From JACQHM01 sp964535215 (GTDB lineage: Bacteria > Methylomirabilota > Methylomirabilia > Methylomirabilales > JACQHM01): a stretch of DNA of 64,000 bases. Made by a program: the position numbers and the translations under genes. The stretch's first letter is position 1. Each line of letters opens with the position of its first letter. This document shows, piece after piece, positions 8,062-17,046 of this stretch. The notes under the pieces were generated by a model. That model saw only the letters and a program-made list of their open reading frames with translations. It made no database searches and was not told where the DNA came from. The stretch is taken from assembly GCA_964535215.1 (NCBI GenBank), contig CAZHST010000018.1, positions 1 through 64,000 on the forward strand. Reading direction: 5' to 3'.

Positions 8062-9510
8062 CTACCGTTGGCCGGCCTGCCGGCCGCGCTCTTCGTAGAG
8101 CTGGAGGAGCTCCTGGTAGGTCTTCTGAGGGTTGATGGCGATGGCCTTCTTCAGGGTCTCGATGGCCAGGTCGTAGTGCTTCTTCCGGTAGTAGAGGTTG
8201 GCCAGGAGGGCCAGCTCCCGGTCGTTGTCAGGGTTCAGCTTGACCAGGCGCTTCTGGAGCTCGATGGCCTCGTCCAAATTGGCCCCTTCGGGAGGGGACT
8301 CCGGGCTGACGAAGGTAATCTTCCCCTTGTACCGTTGCGGCTTCAAGGTCTCCAGCTTCTCCAGGAGGGCCTTGGCCTCCTGAAACCTTCCCAGGTTCCG
8401 GTACACGATGACCGAGTTGTAGTAGGCCTCGTAGAAGTCCGGCCGGATCGCGATGGCCTTCTCGTACTTGGTCAGGGCATCGGTGTACCGCCCCCTGTTC
8501 GCGTCGAGGTTCCCCCAGTTGAAGAGGGTGGTGAAATCGTTCGGATCCCGGCGGAGGGCTTCCTCGAAGTACGGAACGGCCTCCTGGTCCTTCCCCTCCA
8601 TCGTATACGCCATCGCCAAACTGGCATGGATCCCCGGCCCCGAGGGGTTCAGTTCCAGGGCCTTCTTCAGGACGGGGATCGCCTCCCTGGGCAACTCCTT
8701 CGCCAGATAGAGGCTCCCCAGGTTCACGTAGGCCAGGTAGGAGTTCGGGGAAAGCTCGATCGCCTTCTGGAAGGCCCTCATGGCCTCTTCCTCCCGCCCT
8801 TTCTTTTCGTAGGCCAGCCCCAGGTTGTTGTACAGCATCCCCTGGTTAGGCCTTTCCCTGATCGCCGGCTCCAGGATCGCGATGGCCTCGTCGTAGCGTT
8901 CCTGCTGGAGGTAGAGGGTCGAGAGGTTGGCGCGGGCCACCGGATCCTTGGGGTCCAGGTCGGTTGCCTTCCGGTAGGCCTCGATGGCCTTCTCGACGTT
9001 CCCCTGATCGGCGTACAGGAGCCCCAGCTCGCCGTAGTAGGCGGCCTCGTTCGGAGAGAGTTCAACGGCCTTCAGGAGCTGACGGATGGCTTCGTCCTTT
9101 AACCCCTTCCCCGCATAGGCCCTTCCCAGGATGACATAGGTCAAGGGGGAGCGGGGACTCCAGGACCGGATCTCTTCAAGCAGGGTGATGGCCTTCTCGT
9201 ACTGGCCCTGCTGGACGTAGATGATCGAAAGGTTCTGGGCCGCCGCTTCGAAGCTGGGGTAGAGGCTTAAGGCCCGTTCGTAGGCCTGCCTTGCCCTGTC
9301 CAGTTCCCCGGCCTGTTGGAAGAGGACCCCCCGGTTGTACTGCTCAATCGCCTCGTTGTACCGGCTTGGCGAGATCTCACCCCCCCGCTCCTGACCCTGT
9401 CCCCGCTCCCCGGGGACCGCCGCAGACCCCGGGGTCCCCCCTGAGAGGAGGAGGGTCAGCATCAAGGTTCCGAAGACACGCTTCATGGATCGTTGTCCGC
9501 TTCCCATCAT
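8062..9510 (-). CDS. Exported tetratricopeptide repeat protein
   Basis: A 482-aa protein with an N-terminal signal peptide (KRVFGTLMLTLLLSGGTPGSA) and about ten consecutive 34-residue TPR units from about residue 50 to the C-terminus, with the usual pattern A..Y..AL.L.P. It is likely a periplasmic or surface protein-interaction scaffold. The ATG at 9510 is favoured by GAGGTGAGG upstream; a GTG at 9519 is also possible but covers that site. Partner proteins are not evident. Confidence 0.85.
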   Translation of the reverse strand: MMGSGQRSMKRVFGTLMLTLLLSGGTPGSAAVPGERGQGQERGGEISPSRYNEAIEQYNRGVLFQQAGELDRARQAYERALSLYPSFEAAAQNLSIIYVQQGQYEKAITLLEEIRSWSPRSPLTYVILGRAYAGKGLKDEAIRQLLKAVELSPNEAAYYGELGLLYADQGNVEKAIEAYRKATDLDPKDPVARANLSTLYLQQERYDEAIAILEPAIRERPNQGMLYNNLGLAYEKKGREEEAMRAFQKAIELSPNSYLAYVNLGSLYLAKELPREAIPVLKKALELNPSGPGIHASLAMAYTMEGKDQEAVPYFEEALRRDPNDFTTLFNWGNLDANRGRYTDALTKYEKAIAIRPDFYEAYYNSVIVYRNLGRFQEAKALLEKLETLKPQRYKGKITFVSPESPPEGANLDEAIELQKRLVKLNPDNDRELALLANLYYRKKHYDLAIETLKKAIAINPQKTYQELLQLYEERGRQAGQR

Positions 9511-9600
9511 GGACCTCACCTCGCGTGCGGCTGCCGTAGGTTCCCATCCTTTTCCAGATTCTGACCTTACCTTAGCATAGGTGCGGGAGACGTGTCTATC

Positions 9601-9640
9601 GTACCGATAAGCCGTCAGCCCTCAGCCAAAAACCGTTCAG
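9601..9640. repeat. Degenerate heptamer repeat (CAGCC-type unit)
   Basis: GCCGTCAGCCCTCAGCC shows a 7-base period and is followed by CGTTCAG, the partner motif seen at 30690-30790, 48719-48806 and 53822-53955. It lies in the gap between the divergent TPR and aldolase/dehydrogenase genes. Confidence 0.5.
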
Positions 9641-9671
9641 GGGGAGGAGCGGCTCAGGAGCCCCATTTTAC

Positions 9672-9701
9672 TTGACACGGCCTGGAGGGTTCCAATAGTT
9701 T
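9672..9701 (+). promoter_or_regulatory. Candidate sigma-70 promoter
   Basis: TTGACA at 9672-9677 and TAGTTT at 9696-9701 are separated by 18 bases. It lies about 70 bases before the start at 9773. The -35 box is perfect, the -10 box weak. Confidence 0.4.
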
Positions 9702-9772
9702 TCTTGTCAGGGGGATCTCCCGGGCAGAGGTGGATCGCTACGCTATGGTAAGGACTTGATGAGGAGGAAGGG

Positions 9773-11881
9773 ATGGAAAGCCTGTACAACGAGAAGGAGG
9801 CTGAGGAGTACATTGCCAGGTATCCGACGATCCCGAAGGAGCTGGCCTTACGGGTCTACACCTCCCGCCTGATCGGGCGAAACCCGGACCTGGTCCTGCA
9901 TGGAGGTGGGAACACCTCGGTGAAGGTCAGGGGCACGAACCTCCTTGGGGAGGAGGTGGAGATCCTGTACGTCAAGGGGAGCGGCTGGGATCTGGCGACG
10001 ATTGAACCCCAGGGGTTCCCCGGGCTGGACCTCGCCTACCTGCGAAAGCTCCGCCGGCTCGAATCGCTCTCAGACGAGGAGATGGTCAATGAGCTAAGGA
10101 CGCATCTTTTAGAGGCCTCGTCCCCAGACCCCTCCGTCGAGACCCTCCTCCACGCCTTCCTCCCCCACCGCTTCGTGGATCACACCCATGCCGACAGCAT
10201 CCTGATCCTGACCAATCAGCCAAACGGGGAGACCTTGACCCGGGAGGCGTTAGGGCCTAAGGTCGCCTTCCTCCCCTTCATCATGCCGGGGTTCCCCCTG
10301 GCGAAGGCCACCGCCGACCTCTACGATCAGAACCCTGACATCGAGGCCATCGTCCTCTCCCACCATGGCCTCTTCACCTTTGCCGACGACGCCAGGACGT
10401 CTTATGAGCGGATGATCACGTACGTGGATCGGGCCGAGCGGTTCATCGCCGAGAGGATCCGGGGGAAGGCGCTCACCCACCGGTGCCCGGAGTTCCAGGC
10501 TCCCCCTGACCGGGCCCGGTCGGCGGCCCGCGTGGCCCAGGCCATCCGGGGGGCCCTGGCCTTTCAGGATGAGAGGGGGAGACGCCGCCGGTTCATCCTG
10601 GAGCTCCGAGACGCCCCGGACCTTGTCGAGGCCTCCCTGTCCGAGGAGGCAAAGCGGATCTCTGGGACGGGTGTCCTGACGCCCGATCACATCATCCGGA
10701 CGAAGAACTACCCGGTCTTCCTCCCTTCGGTCCCGGAGGACGATGAGGCGCTGAAGCGGACCGTCCGGGAGGCCGTCGAGGCCTACAAAGAGCGGTACGA
10801 TGCCTACTTTGAGGCGAATGTCCGGGCCAAAGGGGTTGAGCGGAAGAAGCTGGACCCCTATCCCAGGGTCTTCCTGGTGGCCGGGATCGGGGTGATCGCC
10901 GCGGGGTTCACCAGGAAGGAAGCAAAGGTGGCGGCGGACATCGCCGAGCACACCGTCCGGGCGAAGCTCCAGGCGGAGGCCCTCGGGACGTACCATCCGC
11001 TTCCCGAATCGGACCTCTTCGACATGGAGTACTGGAGCCTGGAGCAGAAGAAGCTGGGGAAGGCCGAACCCTTGCCGCTCCAGGGACAGATCGCGGTGGT
11101 GACCGGTGGAGGGGGGGCGATGGCCTTGGGGATCGGAGACCGGCTTCTCGCAGCGGGGGCGGCGGTGGTCCTGGCCGATATCAACCGGGAGCGTCTGGAG
11201 AAGGTCCGGTCGAGGCTCGCCTCAAGGTATGGACCGGGGCAGATCGAGACGCTCCTCATGGATGTCACCGACGTGCAAGCCGTCGAGGAGGGGTTCGACG
11301 AGATCGCCCGCCGATTGGGGGGGGTTGATATCGTCGTGCCGAATGCAGGCATTGCCCACGTGGCGGAGCTCGAGCGGATGGAGCTTAAGGACCTGCAAAG
11401 GGTCCTGGAGGTCAACCTGATCGGCACCTTCACCGTCATCAGGGCTGCCGCTTCCGTCTTCCGGAGGCAGGGGACTGGCGGAAACATCATCGTGATCAGC
11501 ACCAAGAACGTCTTTGATCCGGGGGCCGCCTTCGGGGCCTACAGCGCCTCGAAGGCCGGGGCCCATCAACTGGGGAAGATCGCGGCCCTGGAGCTTGCCC
11601 CGCTCAAGGTCCGGGTGAACATGATCAACGCCGATGCCGTCTTTGGCGACGAGGAGCTCCCCTCAGGTCTCTGGGAGACCGTCGGCGCGGAGCGGATGCG
11701 ATCCCGCGGCCTCTCCCCCGAGGAGCTGAAGACCTATTACCGGGATCGGAACCTCTTAAAAGCCGAGGTCCGGGCCGAGCATGTCGGAAACGCCGTCGTC
11801 TTCTTCGCCACCGAGCAGACCCCGACCACCGGGGCCACCCTCCCGGTGGACGGCGGCCTGCCCGGCGCCTTCCCCCGGTAG
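9773..11881 (+). CDS. Bifunctional class II aldolase / short-chain dehydrogenase
   Basis: A 702-aa fusion. The N-terminal class II aldolase/adducin domain (to about residue 260) has metal-binding histidines in VDHTHADSIL and LSHHGLFTF. The C-terminal SDR domain (from about 435) has a Rossmann motif VVTGGGGAMALGIG, an NAG motif and the catalytic YSASK. This architecture is known for rhamnulose-1-phosphate aldolase/lactaldehyde dehydrogenase-type enzymes that cleave a sugar phosphate and oxidise the aldehyde product; the true substrate here is not shown, as no rhamnose genes are nearby. GAGGAGGAAGGG precedes the ATG. It converges with the activase gene that ends 8 bases away. Confidence 0.88.
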   Translation: MESLYNEKEAEEYIARYPTIPKELALRVYTSRLIGRNPDLVLHGGGNTSVKVRGTNLLGEEVEILYVKGSGWDLATIEPQGFPGLDLAYLRKLRRLESLSDEEMVNELRTHLLEASSPDPSVETLLHAFLPHRFVDHTHADSILILTNQPNGETLTREALGPKVAFLPFIMPGFPLAKATADLYDQNPDIEAIVLSHHGLFTFADDARTSYERMITYVDRAERFIAERIRGKALTHRCPEFQAPPDRARSAARVAQAIRGALAFQDERGRRRRFILELRDAPDLVEASLSEEAKRISGTGVLTPDHIIRTKNYPVFLPSVPEDDEALKRTVREAVEAYKERYDAYFEANVRAKGVERKKLDPYPRVFLVAGIGVIAAGFTRKEAKVAADIAEHTVRAKLQAEALGTYHPLPESDLFDMEYWSLEQKKLGKAEPLPLQGQIAVVTGGGGAMALGIGDRLLAAGAAVVLADINRERLEKVRSRLASRYGPGQIETLLMDVTDVQAVEEGFDEIARRLGGVDIVVPNAGIAHVAELERMELKDLQRVLEVNLIGTFTVIRAAASVFRRQGTGGNIIVISTKNVFDPGAAFGAYSASKAGAHQLGKIAALELAPLKVRVNMINADAVFGDEELPSGLWETVGAERMRSRGLSPEELKTYYRDRNLLKAEVRAEHVGNAVVFFATEQTPTTGATLPVDGGLPGAFPR

Positions 11882-11889
11882 AATAGGGC

Positions 11890-13167
11890 TCAGAAGCTTC
11901 CTCCCCCTTCTGGGGACCCCTGAAGGAGGGGACAGTCAGGGGGCATAGAGGCCTTCTTCTTCTCGATGATCTCCCTCGAATATTTTTCGAGGTAGTGGGC
12001 GATGGTCTCGATCCGGATCTTGATGGACCCGGCAGGCTTGGTGGCGTCCAGTTCCTGGAAGGAGAAGAAGAGGGTGCCGGAGCGCTCCACGATCTGCTGG
12101 ACCGGGGTGTAGGTGGGCTGGTCCATCCCGCACTCGTAGCTTGAGAGCCGGATGACACAGGCGATCCAGGGAACCCGCGCCCCCACCTTGGCCCCCCAGA
12201 GGATCTCGTTCGTGTTGGAGCTGTATGAAGAGGGCCACACGTCGGAGATGTCGAAGGGGGAGCGGATCAGGCCGGCCCGGATCTCCTCCCCAAAGATCCA
12301 GTCCATCAGGTCAGGATCGGTGGGGAAGTACTGGACCCAGAGGATGGGGTAGCCGTAGGCCTGGAGGTCCCCCTCGATCTCGTGGCCGATCCCGGGATCC
12401 ATGTGGTAGGGCCTGGCCAGGATTAAAACACAGGGCTTATCTTCCTTGGTGCACCCCTCCAGGATCTCCCGACCCTTCCTCTGAAGCCTCCGGTTGAAAG
12501 CTTCAAGGGTCTCATAGCCTTGCTGGACGGCCCGTTTCGTCTCCTCAAAGGTCAGGCCGGGGAGGACGTCTTTCAAGGCGTGATAGAGCTGCTTCGGGAC
12601 AAGGAGGGGCTCCCCCAAAGAGACGAGGGGGGAGACGTAGCGGATGCCGTTCTCCTGAAACACATCCCTTTCTTTCAAAAACCCGGCTTTGATGTTCTCA
12701 GGACCGGCCATCACCCGGGGGCAGGAGAGGGTATCGGCCACATGCCCCTTTAAGAACGAGGGGAGGGAGGAGATCATCGGGGAGAAGAGAAGATCAATCT
12801 TTCGCTTCTGGCCGAAGAGGAGTTCCCCGTAGTGGCCCGACATGCACTTCACGGGGTAGCAGCAGTCCACCGTCCCCCGCCCTTTGCCGAACTGCCGGAA
12901 CTGCTCCTCCGAGGTGTCAGAGGAAAAGACGATCGAGAGAGGGTCGACGCCTAACGCGGTGAGAAACCCCAACCAGAACTGGTGGGTGGACCAGATATTG
13001 AGAACCCGTGGAATGCCAATAACCAGCTTCGATCTCTGTTGACAAATGGCTTCCCTAACGGGAAACGCTCGCCTCAGTGGAAGAAAGGAAAGCCAGTTTG
13101 GGCGTCCAGAGGCTGTTCCGAAAATCCTCCGGAAAGAGATCCGATCTTTTAAGCTGCTGATCGGCAT
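11890..13167 (-). CDS. DUF2229 protein, split-off C-terminal part of a CoA-dehydratase activase
   Basis: A 425-aa protein matching the DUF2229 region normally found at the C-terminus of very large activase proteins with two BadF-type ATPase domains. Conserved cysteines appear in TVDCCYPVKCMSGHYGEL and near LSCPRV, consistent with an iron-sulfur cluster. Residues 1 to about 45 (ISFRRIFGTASGRPNWLSF...) do not look like the family and are encoded by less GC-rich DNA. AAGGAG lies 5 bases before the ATG. The two-ATPase protein is directly upstream, and together the two equal one fused activase, so this looks like gene fission. Confidence 0.75.
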   Translation of the reverse strand: MPISSLKDRISFRRIFGTASGRPNWLSFLPLRRAFPVREAICQQRSKLVIGIPRVLNIWSTHQFWLGFLTALGVDPLSIVFSSDTSEEQFRQFGKGRGTVDCCYPVKCMSGHYGELLFGQKRKIDLLFSPMISSLPSFLKGHVADTLSCPRVMAGPENIKAGFLKERDVFQENGIRYVSPLVSLGEPLLVPKQLYHALKDVLPGLTFEETKRAVQQGYETLEAFNRRLQRKGREILEGCTKEDKPCVLILARPYHMDPGIGHEIEGDLQAYGYPILWVQYFPTDPDLMDWIFGEEIRAGLIRSPFDISDVWPSSYSSNTNEILWGAKVGARVPWIACVIRLSSYECGMDQPTYTPVQQIVERSGTLFFSFQELDATKPAGSIKIRIETIAHYLEKYSREIIEKKKASMPPDCPLLQGSPEGGGSF

Positions 13168-13211
13168 AGTAGCTCCTTTTCCTGGAAGAATAGCTGATAT
13201 GGCGTGAGCGA

Positions 13212-15440
13212 TTATGTAAACCCTATATCTCTACATACCTGAAGTTTATTCAGCTTAACAGGGCGGAAGGCCTCTTTCCGAACCATCTCGGCCACATTCG
13301 GGTAAGCACCCTTGACCTCCTCCAGCTTCGCCTTCACCACCCGGAGCTCGTTCACATCCTCGACCAGCCCCTTGGGGCAGGAGTTCCCGCTGATCACCCG
13401 CTCCCACCCCTCCGAGAGGGGGATCTGGCTCCAGGGCCTCCCCTTCCCCTCGGGAACCTTCACATCAATGAAGGTCCGCCGGCAGTTGACGGGGCACCAG
13501 CGGCAGACGGTCTTTTCGTTGGTCGTGCTGACATAGGTCAGGGACTCGATCCCATCAAACCCCCGGAACCGGGAAGGGAGGCCCTTCCGCCACCATTCAA
13601 AGGCCGAGAGGGCTGCCCCGATGGCCCCTGCCTCGCCGGAGTAGGGGTGGACCACGATCTCCGCATCCGGCACCTTGCTTTTAATAAAATCCACCTGGGC
13701 CTTTACCACCGCCAGGTTCCGGTGGGTCCCCCCCTGGAGGACGAACTTCCTCCCGACCGCCTTTAAGTTCTGGAGCTGGCCGGCGTAGACCCAGACATTC
13801 AGAGGGAGAACGGCCGCCAAAGCGGCCATGATCTCCTCGGCCGACCACCCCTTCCGCTGCTGGTTCACGATGTCCGACTGGAGGAAGACCCCGCAGCCCA
13901 TGGCCAGGGTCGGCATGGCTTTGGCCTGAAAGGCCTTTTCGGCATACTCCTCCAAAGGGATGCCGTACCGCTCGGCGACCCCCTGGAGGAACGCCCCGTT
14001 CCCGGAGGAGCACTGGGAGTTCAGCCGGAAGTCGGACACCGTCCCCTGCCGGAGGATCAGGATCTTCACATCACAGCCCCCCACATCGCAGATCACGTCC
14101 GCATCGGGGAAGAAGTGGAGGGCCGCCGTGGCATGGGCCACCGTCTCGACGACCGCCACATCGGCCCCCAGGATGTCCTTTAGAAGATCCTTCCCGTAGC
14201 CGGTGAGGGCGAGGCCTCCCACCTGCTGAAACCCGGCCTCCCGGATCTTGAGGAAGAGGGCTTTAGCGTCCTCGATCGGGTTCCCCTTCGAGGGGACGTA
14301 GCAGGTGAAGAGCAGCTCTTTCTCCGGGGAGAGGACGACCGCCTTGGCGGTGGTCGAGCCGAAATCGCAGCCGATCAGGACCGGGGCCTTCTGAGGTTTG
14401 GGGGCCGTTCCCCAGGGTTTCCGAAGGAGGCCCGATCCTCCGTTCCGGGATCCGTTCTGGTGGATGCCGTACCGTTCGATGAAGCGGATCAGGTCCTCCC
14501 GGCTGGCGACAAGCCCCCTGGCCCCTTCTTTGGCCTTCTGCTCGTGCTGCCCTACCTCGATCCACCACCGGAGTTTTTGAGGACCTTGATAGACCCCTAC
14601 TCCTGAAGCCTCCTCCTGTCCGATCTCCACGCACCCGAAGCAGGCGTAGTAGAGGGCGTCTTCTGGGACGTGGATCAGGGACTCCGGCGCCCGTCCCTCC
14701 GGCAGCGGGACCTTCCGCTGGAGCCAGAGGTTCGTCAGGTGGTGCCGCCAGGCCTCCTGAAGCCCTTTGAAGAAAAGGTTGGGGCCTCCGAGGAGGAGCA
14801 CCTCCGGCAAGGGGGTGTTCCCCTTGGTGAGCGTCGCCAGGTTCTGATAGACGACGGCCTCAAACAGGCTGGCGATGATCTCCTCCACGGGGACACCGGC
14901 CTTGACCAGGGTGTTCGCATCGGCTTCGGCGAAGATGCCGCATTTCGAGCTGATCTTGTGGAGGGGATACCCTGTGTAACCCATCCGGGAAAGGGTCTCG
15001 GAGGGGATCTGGAGCTTTCGGGCCGTCTTCTCGATGAAGGTACCCGTCCCGCCGCTACAGGCCGATTGCATGAAGACCTGCTTCGTCCTCCCGTTCCCGG
15101 TCGGGGTGAAGAAGAGCGTCTTCATGTCCTCCCCTCCGATCTCGGAGACGAACCGGACGGAAGGATAAAGCTTCTCCACCGCCGCCGCGACGGCGACCAC
15201 CTCCTGGATGAACTTCCCTCCGACCAGGGGGGCGATGAAGCCTCCTCCTGAGCCGGTGAAGAAGATCCGGTCCTCCTCAGGGGTGAGCCCGGCCTCAGCC
15301 TCCATCCGGGTCAAAAACTCCAGGACCTTCTCCGCCTGTTTGGTGTGATGCCGCTCATAGGCCTGCCACAGGATCCGGCCCTCTTCGACCAGAACGGCCT
15401 TGACCGTCGTCGAGCCCACGTCCATCCCGACGAGCCTCAT
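13212..15440 (-). CDS. Acyl-CoA dehydratase activase with two BadF/HgdC ATPase domains
   Basis: A 742-aa protein with two ASKHA-fold ATPase modules, starting GMDVGSTTVKAVLVEEG (residues 5-21) and IGCDFGSTTAKAVVLSPEK (about 355-373). SACSGGTGTF and NSQCSSGNGAF are the cysteine motifs that in HgdC-type activators ligate a bridging [4Fe-4S] cluster. Such proteins use ATP to push a low-potential electron into a partner dehydratase or reductase. Its start overlaps the stop of the HgdB-like gene by 4 bases (ATGA). The C-terminus carries the CRWCPVNC and NSCPKG cysteines seen before DUF2229 in fused homologues. Confidence 0.85.
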   Translation of the reverse strand: MRLVGMDVGSTTVKAVLVEEGRILWQAYERHHTKQAEKVLEFLTRMEAEAGLTPEEDRIFFTGSGGGFIAPLVGGKFIQEVVAVAAAVEKLYPSVRFVSEIGGEDMKTLFFTPTGNGRTKQVFMQSACSGGTGTFIEKTARKLQIPSETLSRMGYTGYPLHKISSKCGIFAEADANTLVKAGVPVEEIIASLFEAVVYQNLATLTKGNTPLPEVLLLGGPNLFFKGLQEAWRHHLTNLWLQRKVPLPEGRAPESLIHVPEDALYYACFGCVEIGQEEASGVGVYQGPQKLRWWIEVGQHEQKAKEGARGLVASREDLIRFIERYGIHQNGSRNGGSGLLRKPWGTAPKPQKAPVLIGCDFGSTTAKAVVLSPEKELLFTCYVPSKGNPIEDAKALFLKIREAGFQQVGGLALTGYGKDLLKDILGADVAVVETVAHATAALHFFPDADVICDVGGCDVKILILRQGTVSDFRLNSQCSSGNGAFLQGVAERYGIPLEEYAEKAFQAKAMPTLAMGCGVFLQSDIVNQQRKGWSAEEIMAALAAVLPLNVWVYAGQLQNLKAVGRKFVLQGGTHRNLAVVKAQVDFIKSKVPDAEIVVHPYSGEAGAIGAALSAFEWWRKGLPSRFRGFDGIESLTYVSTTNEKTVCRWCPVNCRRTFIDVKVPEGKGRPWSQIPLSEGWERVISGNSCPKGLVEDVNELRVVKAKLEEVKGAYPNVAEMVRKEAFRPVKLNKLQVCRDIGFT

Positions 15441-16951
15441 CGCCCCCTCCTCCCGGCCAGGTGCAGGATCAGGTTGGCGGCCGTCCCCACCACCCCGTGG
15501 TGGGGGATCCGAAAGGTCGCCTTCTTCAGCTCCGGGTGAGGGTCAAGCAAGGCCCTGGCCTTCTCCGGCGTGAGCCCCGTCTCTTCCAGCACCTCTTCGT
15601 ACTCGCTTTGAGCCCGCTTCTTCGCCTCGGTCAGGACCATCTGGCACCGGGAGAGGGCGTGGACCTCGGCATCCCCCTTGATCTCCAGGGGAGCGTAGAG
15701 GAGGTCCGGGTATCGCCCCAGGACGTTGGCCATCGCCCCGATGCTCATCGTGTTCGGCATGCAGGCGTAGGGGGAAAGCTCGCAGATCATGTGGGCCTTC
15801 TTATGATGGTAGGCCCACAGGGCCTTCCCCACCAGCATATCCCCTTCTCCACCCGAGAGGCGGCTGTGATAGTAGGGGGAGGCGAGACGCCGGAGTTCGT
15901 ACTGGTCCGGCAGCTCGTGGGGGATGTGGCCTAAAGCCCTCCGAAGCCGGTTGTACGTCCACCGAAACAGCTTTTGCAGGGTCTTGACCGCCGCGATCTT
16001 CAGGCGGGCGTGTTTGTCGATGCCGAGGTAGTCCTCGAACCCCTGGATATACCACCGCATCCAGTAATCGAGCCAGACGGCGATCGGCGCCGGACGGACC
16101 TCGGCCCCCTCCCCTTCCAGCCAGCGGTGGATGTGGTAGTTTGGGTCTCCCTCCACCGTCTGGAGGTAGAACTCCCCCGTGATCTTGACGACGGGCTTCA
16201 CCCGGAGGCGATCCACCTCGATCGTGTCGAATTTCTTGCGGACCTCCCGGAGGGCCTTCACAAAGTAGTCGGTCAAGAGGTGCCAAAAGAGCGACCCCCA
16301 CCTCTTCCCCCGATACGGCCTTCTCCTGAAGACCTCGTAGAGGTACTCCACACTCTCTCTGACGACCTGATCCGTCTGCCCGGGGATGACCTCGTAGGGC
16401 CTGGTCTGGTACTCCAGGTCCTGGAGGACATCGGTGCAGAGGACGGCCCAGACCGCCCCCAGGCTGAAGGGGAGGTTGATCTCCAGGCCATCCCCTTTGA
16501 CCGCCCCCTGATCCATCCGGTCCTGGGCCAGGAGGAACAGGCGGAAGGCCTCCATCCCGATGTTCCGGAGGGCCAGCTCGTAGCTCTGATGGTACTGGCC
16601 GAACCGGCACGCCCCGCAGGCCCCGGCCGTCAGGTAGACATACCGGTTGGCCACCTCCTCTCGCCCTACGCGCTCAGCCTCCCGCCGGAGGAAGTTGATG
16701 AGATTTCCGGTGGTAAAGCTCGTCGGGCAGCACTGCCCGATATCCGCCAGCTCCCGACCGGTCAGAAGGTCCTCCTTCGTGGCGGTGGGGAGGGGCCGGG
16801 CCTTATAGCCCATGTTCTCCAGAACAGCCTGGAGGACCCGCTCGGCCCGCCAGTGGAGGCCGCCGAAGAGGATCGTGACAGAATCCCGCTCTTCTTTTGT
16901 CAAAGGCCTGGGGGTGTACGCCCGGTAAGGCTCAAGGGTGACAGTTCCCAT
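15437..16951 (-). CDS. 2-hydroxyacyl-CoA dehydratase (HgdB/FldC-like) family protein
   Basis: A 504-aa protein of the HgdB/BzdO/DCCP superfamily. Cysteines in DIGQCCPTSF and TAGACGACRFGQYHQ are candidates for [4Fe-4S] ligation. It is the first gene of the operon, overlapping the activase by 4 bases, so it is the probable electron acceptor of the activase. Reactions known in the family include 2-hydroxyacyl-CoA dehydration, benzoyl-CoA reduction and double-cubane-cluster reductions; which one applies here cannot be told. A perfect 22-bp palindrome lies 18 bases before the ATG. Confidence 0.8.
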   Translation of the reverse strand: MGTVTLEPYRAYTPRPLTKEERDSVTILFGGLHWRAERVLQAVLENMGYKARPLPTATKEDLLTGRELADIGQCCPTSFTTGNLINFLRREAERVGREEVANRYVYLTAGACGACRFGQYHQSYELALRNIGMEAFRLFLLAQDRMDQGAVKGDGLEINLPFSLGAVWAVLCTDVLQDLEYQTRPYEVIPGQTDQVVRESVEYLYEVFRRRPYRGKRWGSLFWHLLTDYFVKALREVRKKFDTIEVDRLRVKPVVKITGEFYLQTVEGDPNYHIHRWLEGEGAEVRPAPIAVWLDYWMRWYIQGFEDYLGIDKHARLKIAAVKTLQKLFRWTYNRLRRALGHIPHELPDQYELRRLASPYYHSRLSGGEGDMLVGKALWAYHHKKAHMICELSPYACMPNTMSIGAMANVLGRYPDLLYAPLEIKGDAEVHALSRCQMVLTEAKKRAQSEYEEVLEETGLTPEKARALLDPHPELKKATFRIPHHGVVGTAANLILHLAGRRGR

Positions 16952-16969
16952 GGCTTCCTCCTCGGTGAA

Positions 16970-16991
16970 CTAGACTGACATGTCAGTCTAG
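16970..16991. promoter_or_regulatory. Perfect 22-bp palindrome, probable TetR operator
   Basis: CTAGACTGACA is followed at once by its exact reverse complement. It sits between the tetR 3' end and the start of the HgdB-like gene (18 bases from the ATG), where a bound dimer would block transcription. The nearest regulator gene is the TetR protein directly upstream. Confidence 0.75.
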
Positions 16992-17013
16992 AAACGGGCC
17001 AAAAATTAACCCC

Positions 17014-17034
17014 AGACCGAAAGGCCTTCGGTCT
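17014..17034 (-). terminator. Candidate terminator of tetR
   Basis: Eight-base arms AGACCGAA and TTCGGTCT around a 5-base loop, 13 bases beyond the tetR stop on the minus strand and followed by GGGGTTAATTTTT. The T stretch starts a little late, so a second regulator site is an alternative. Confidence 0.5.
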
Positions 17035-17046
17035 AGAGCTTGAGGA

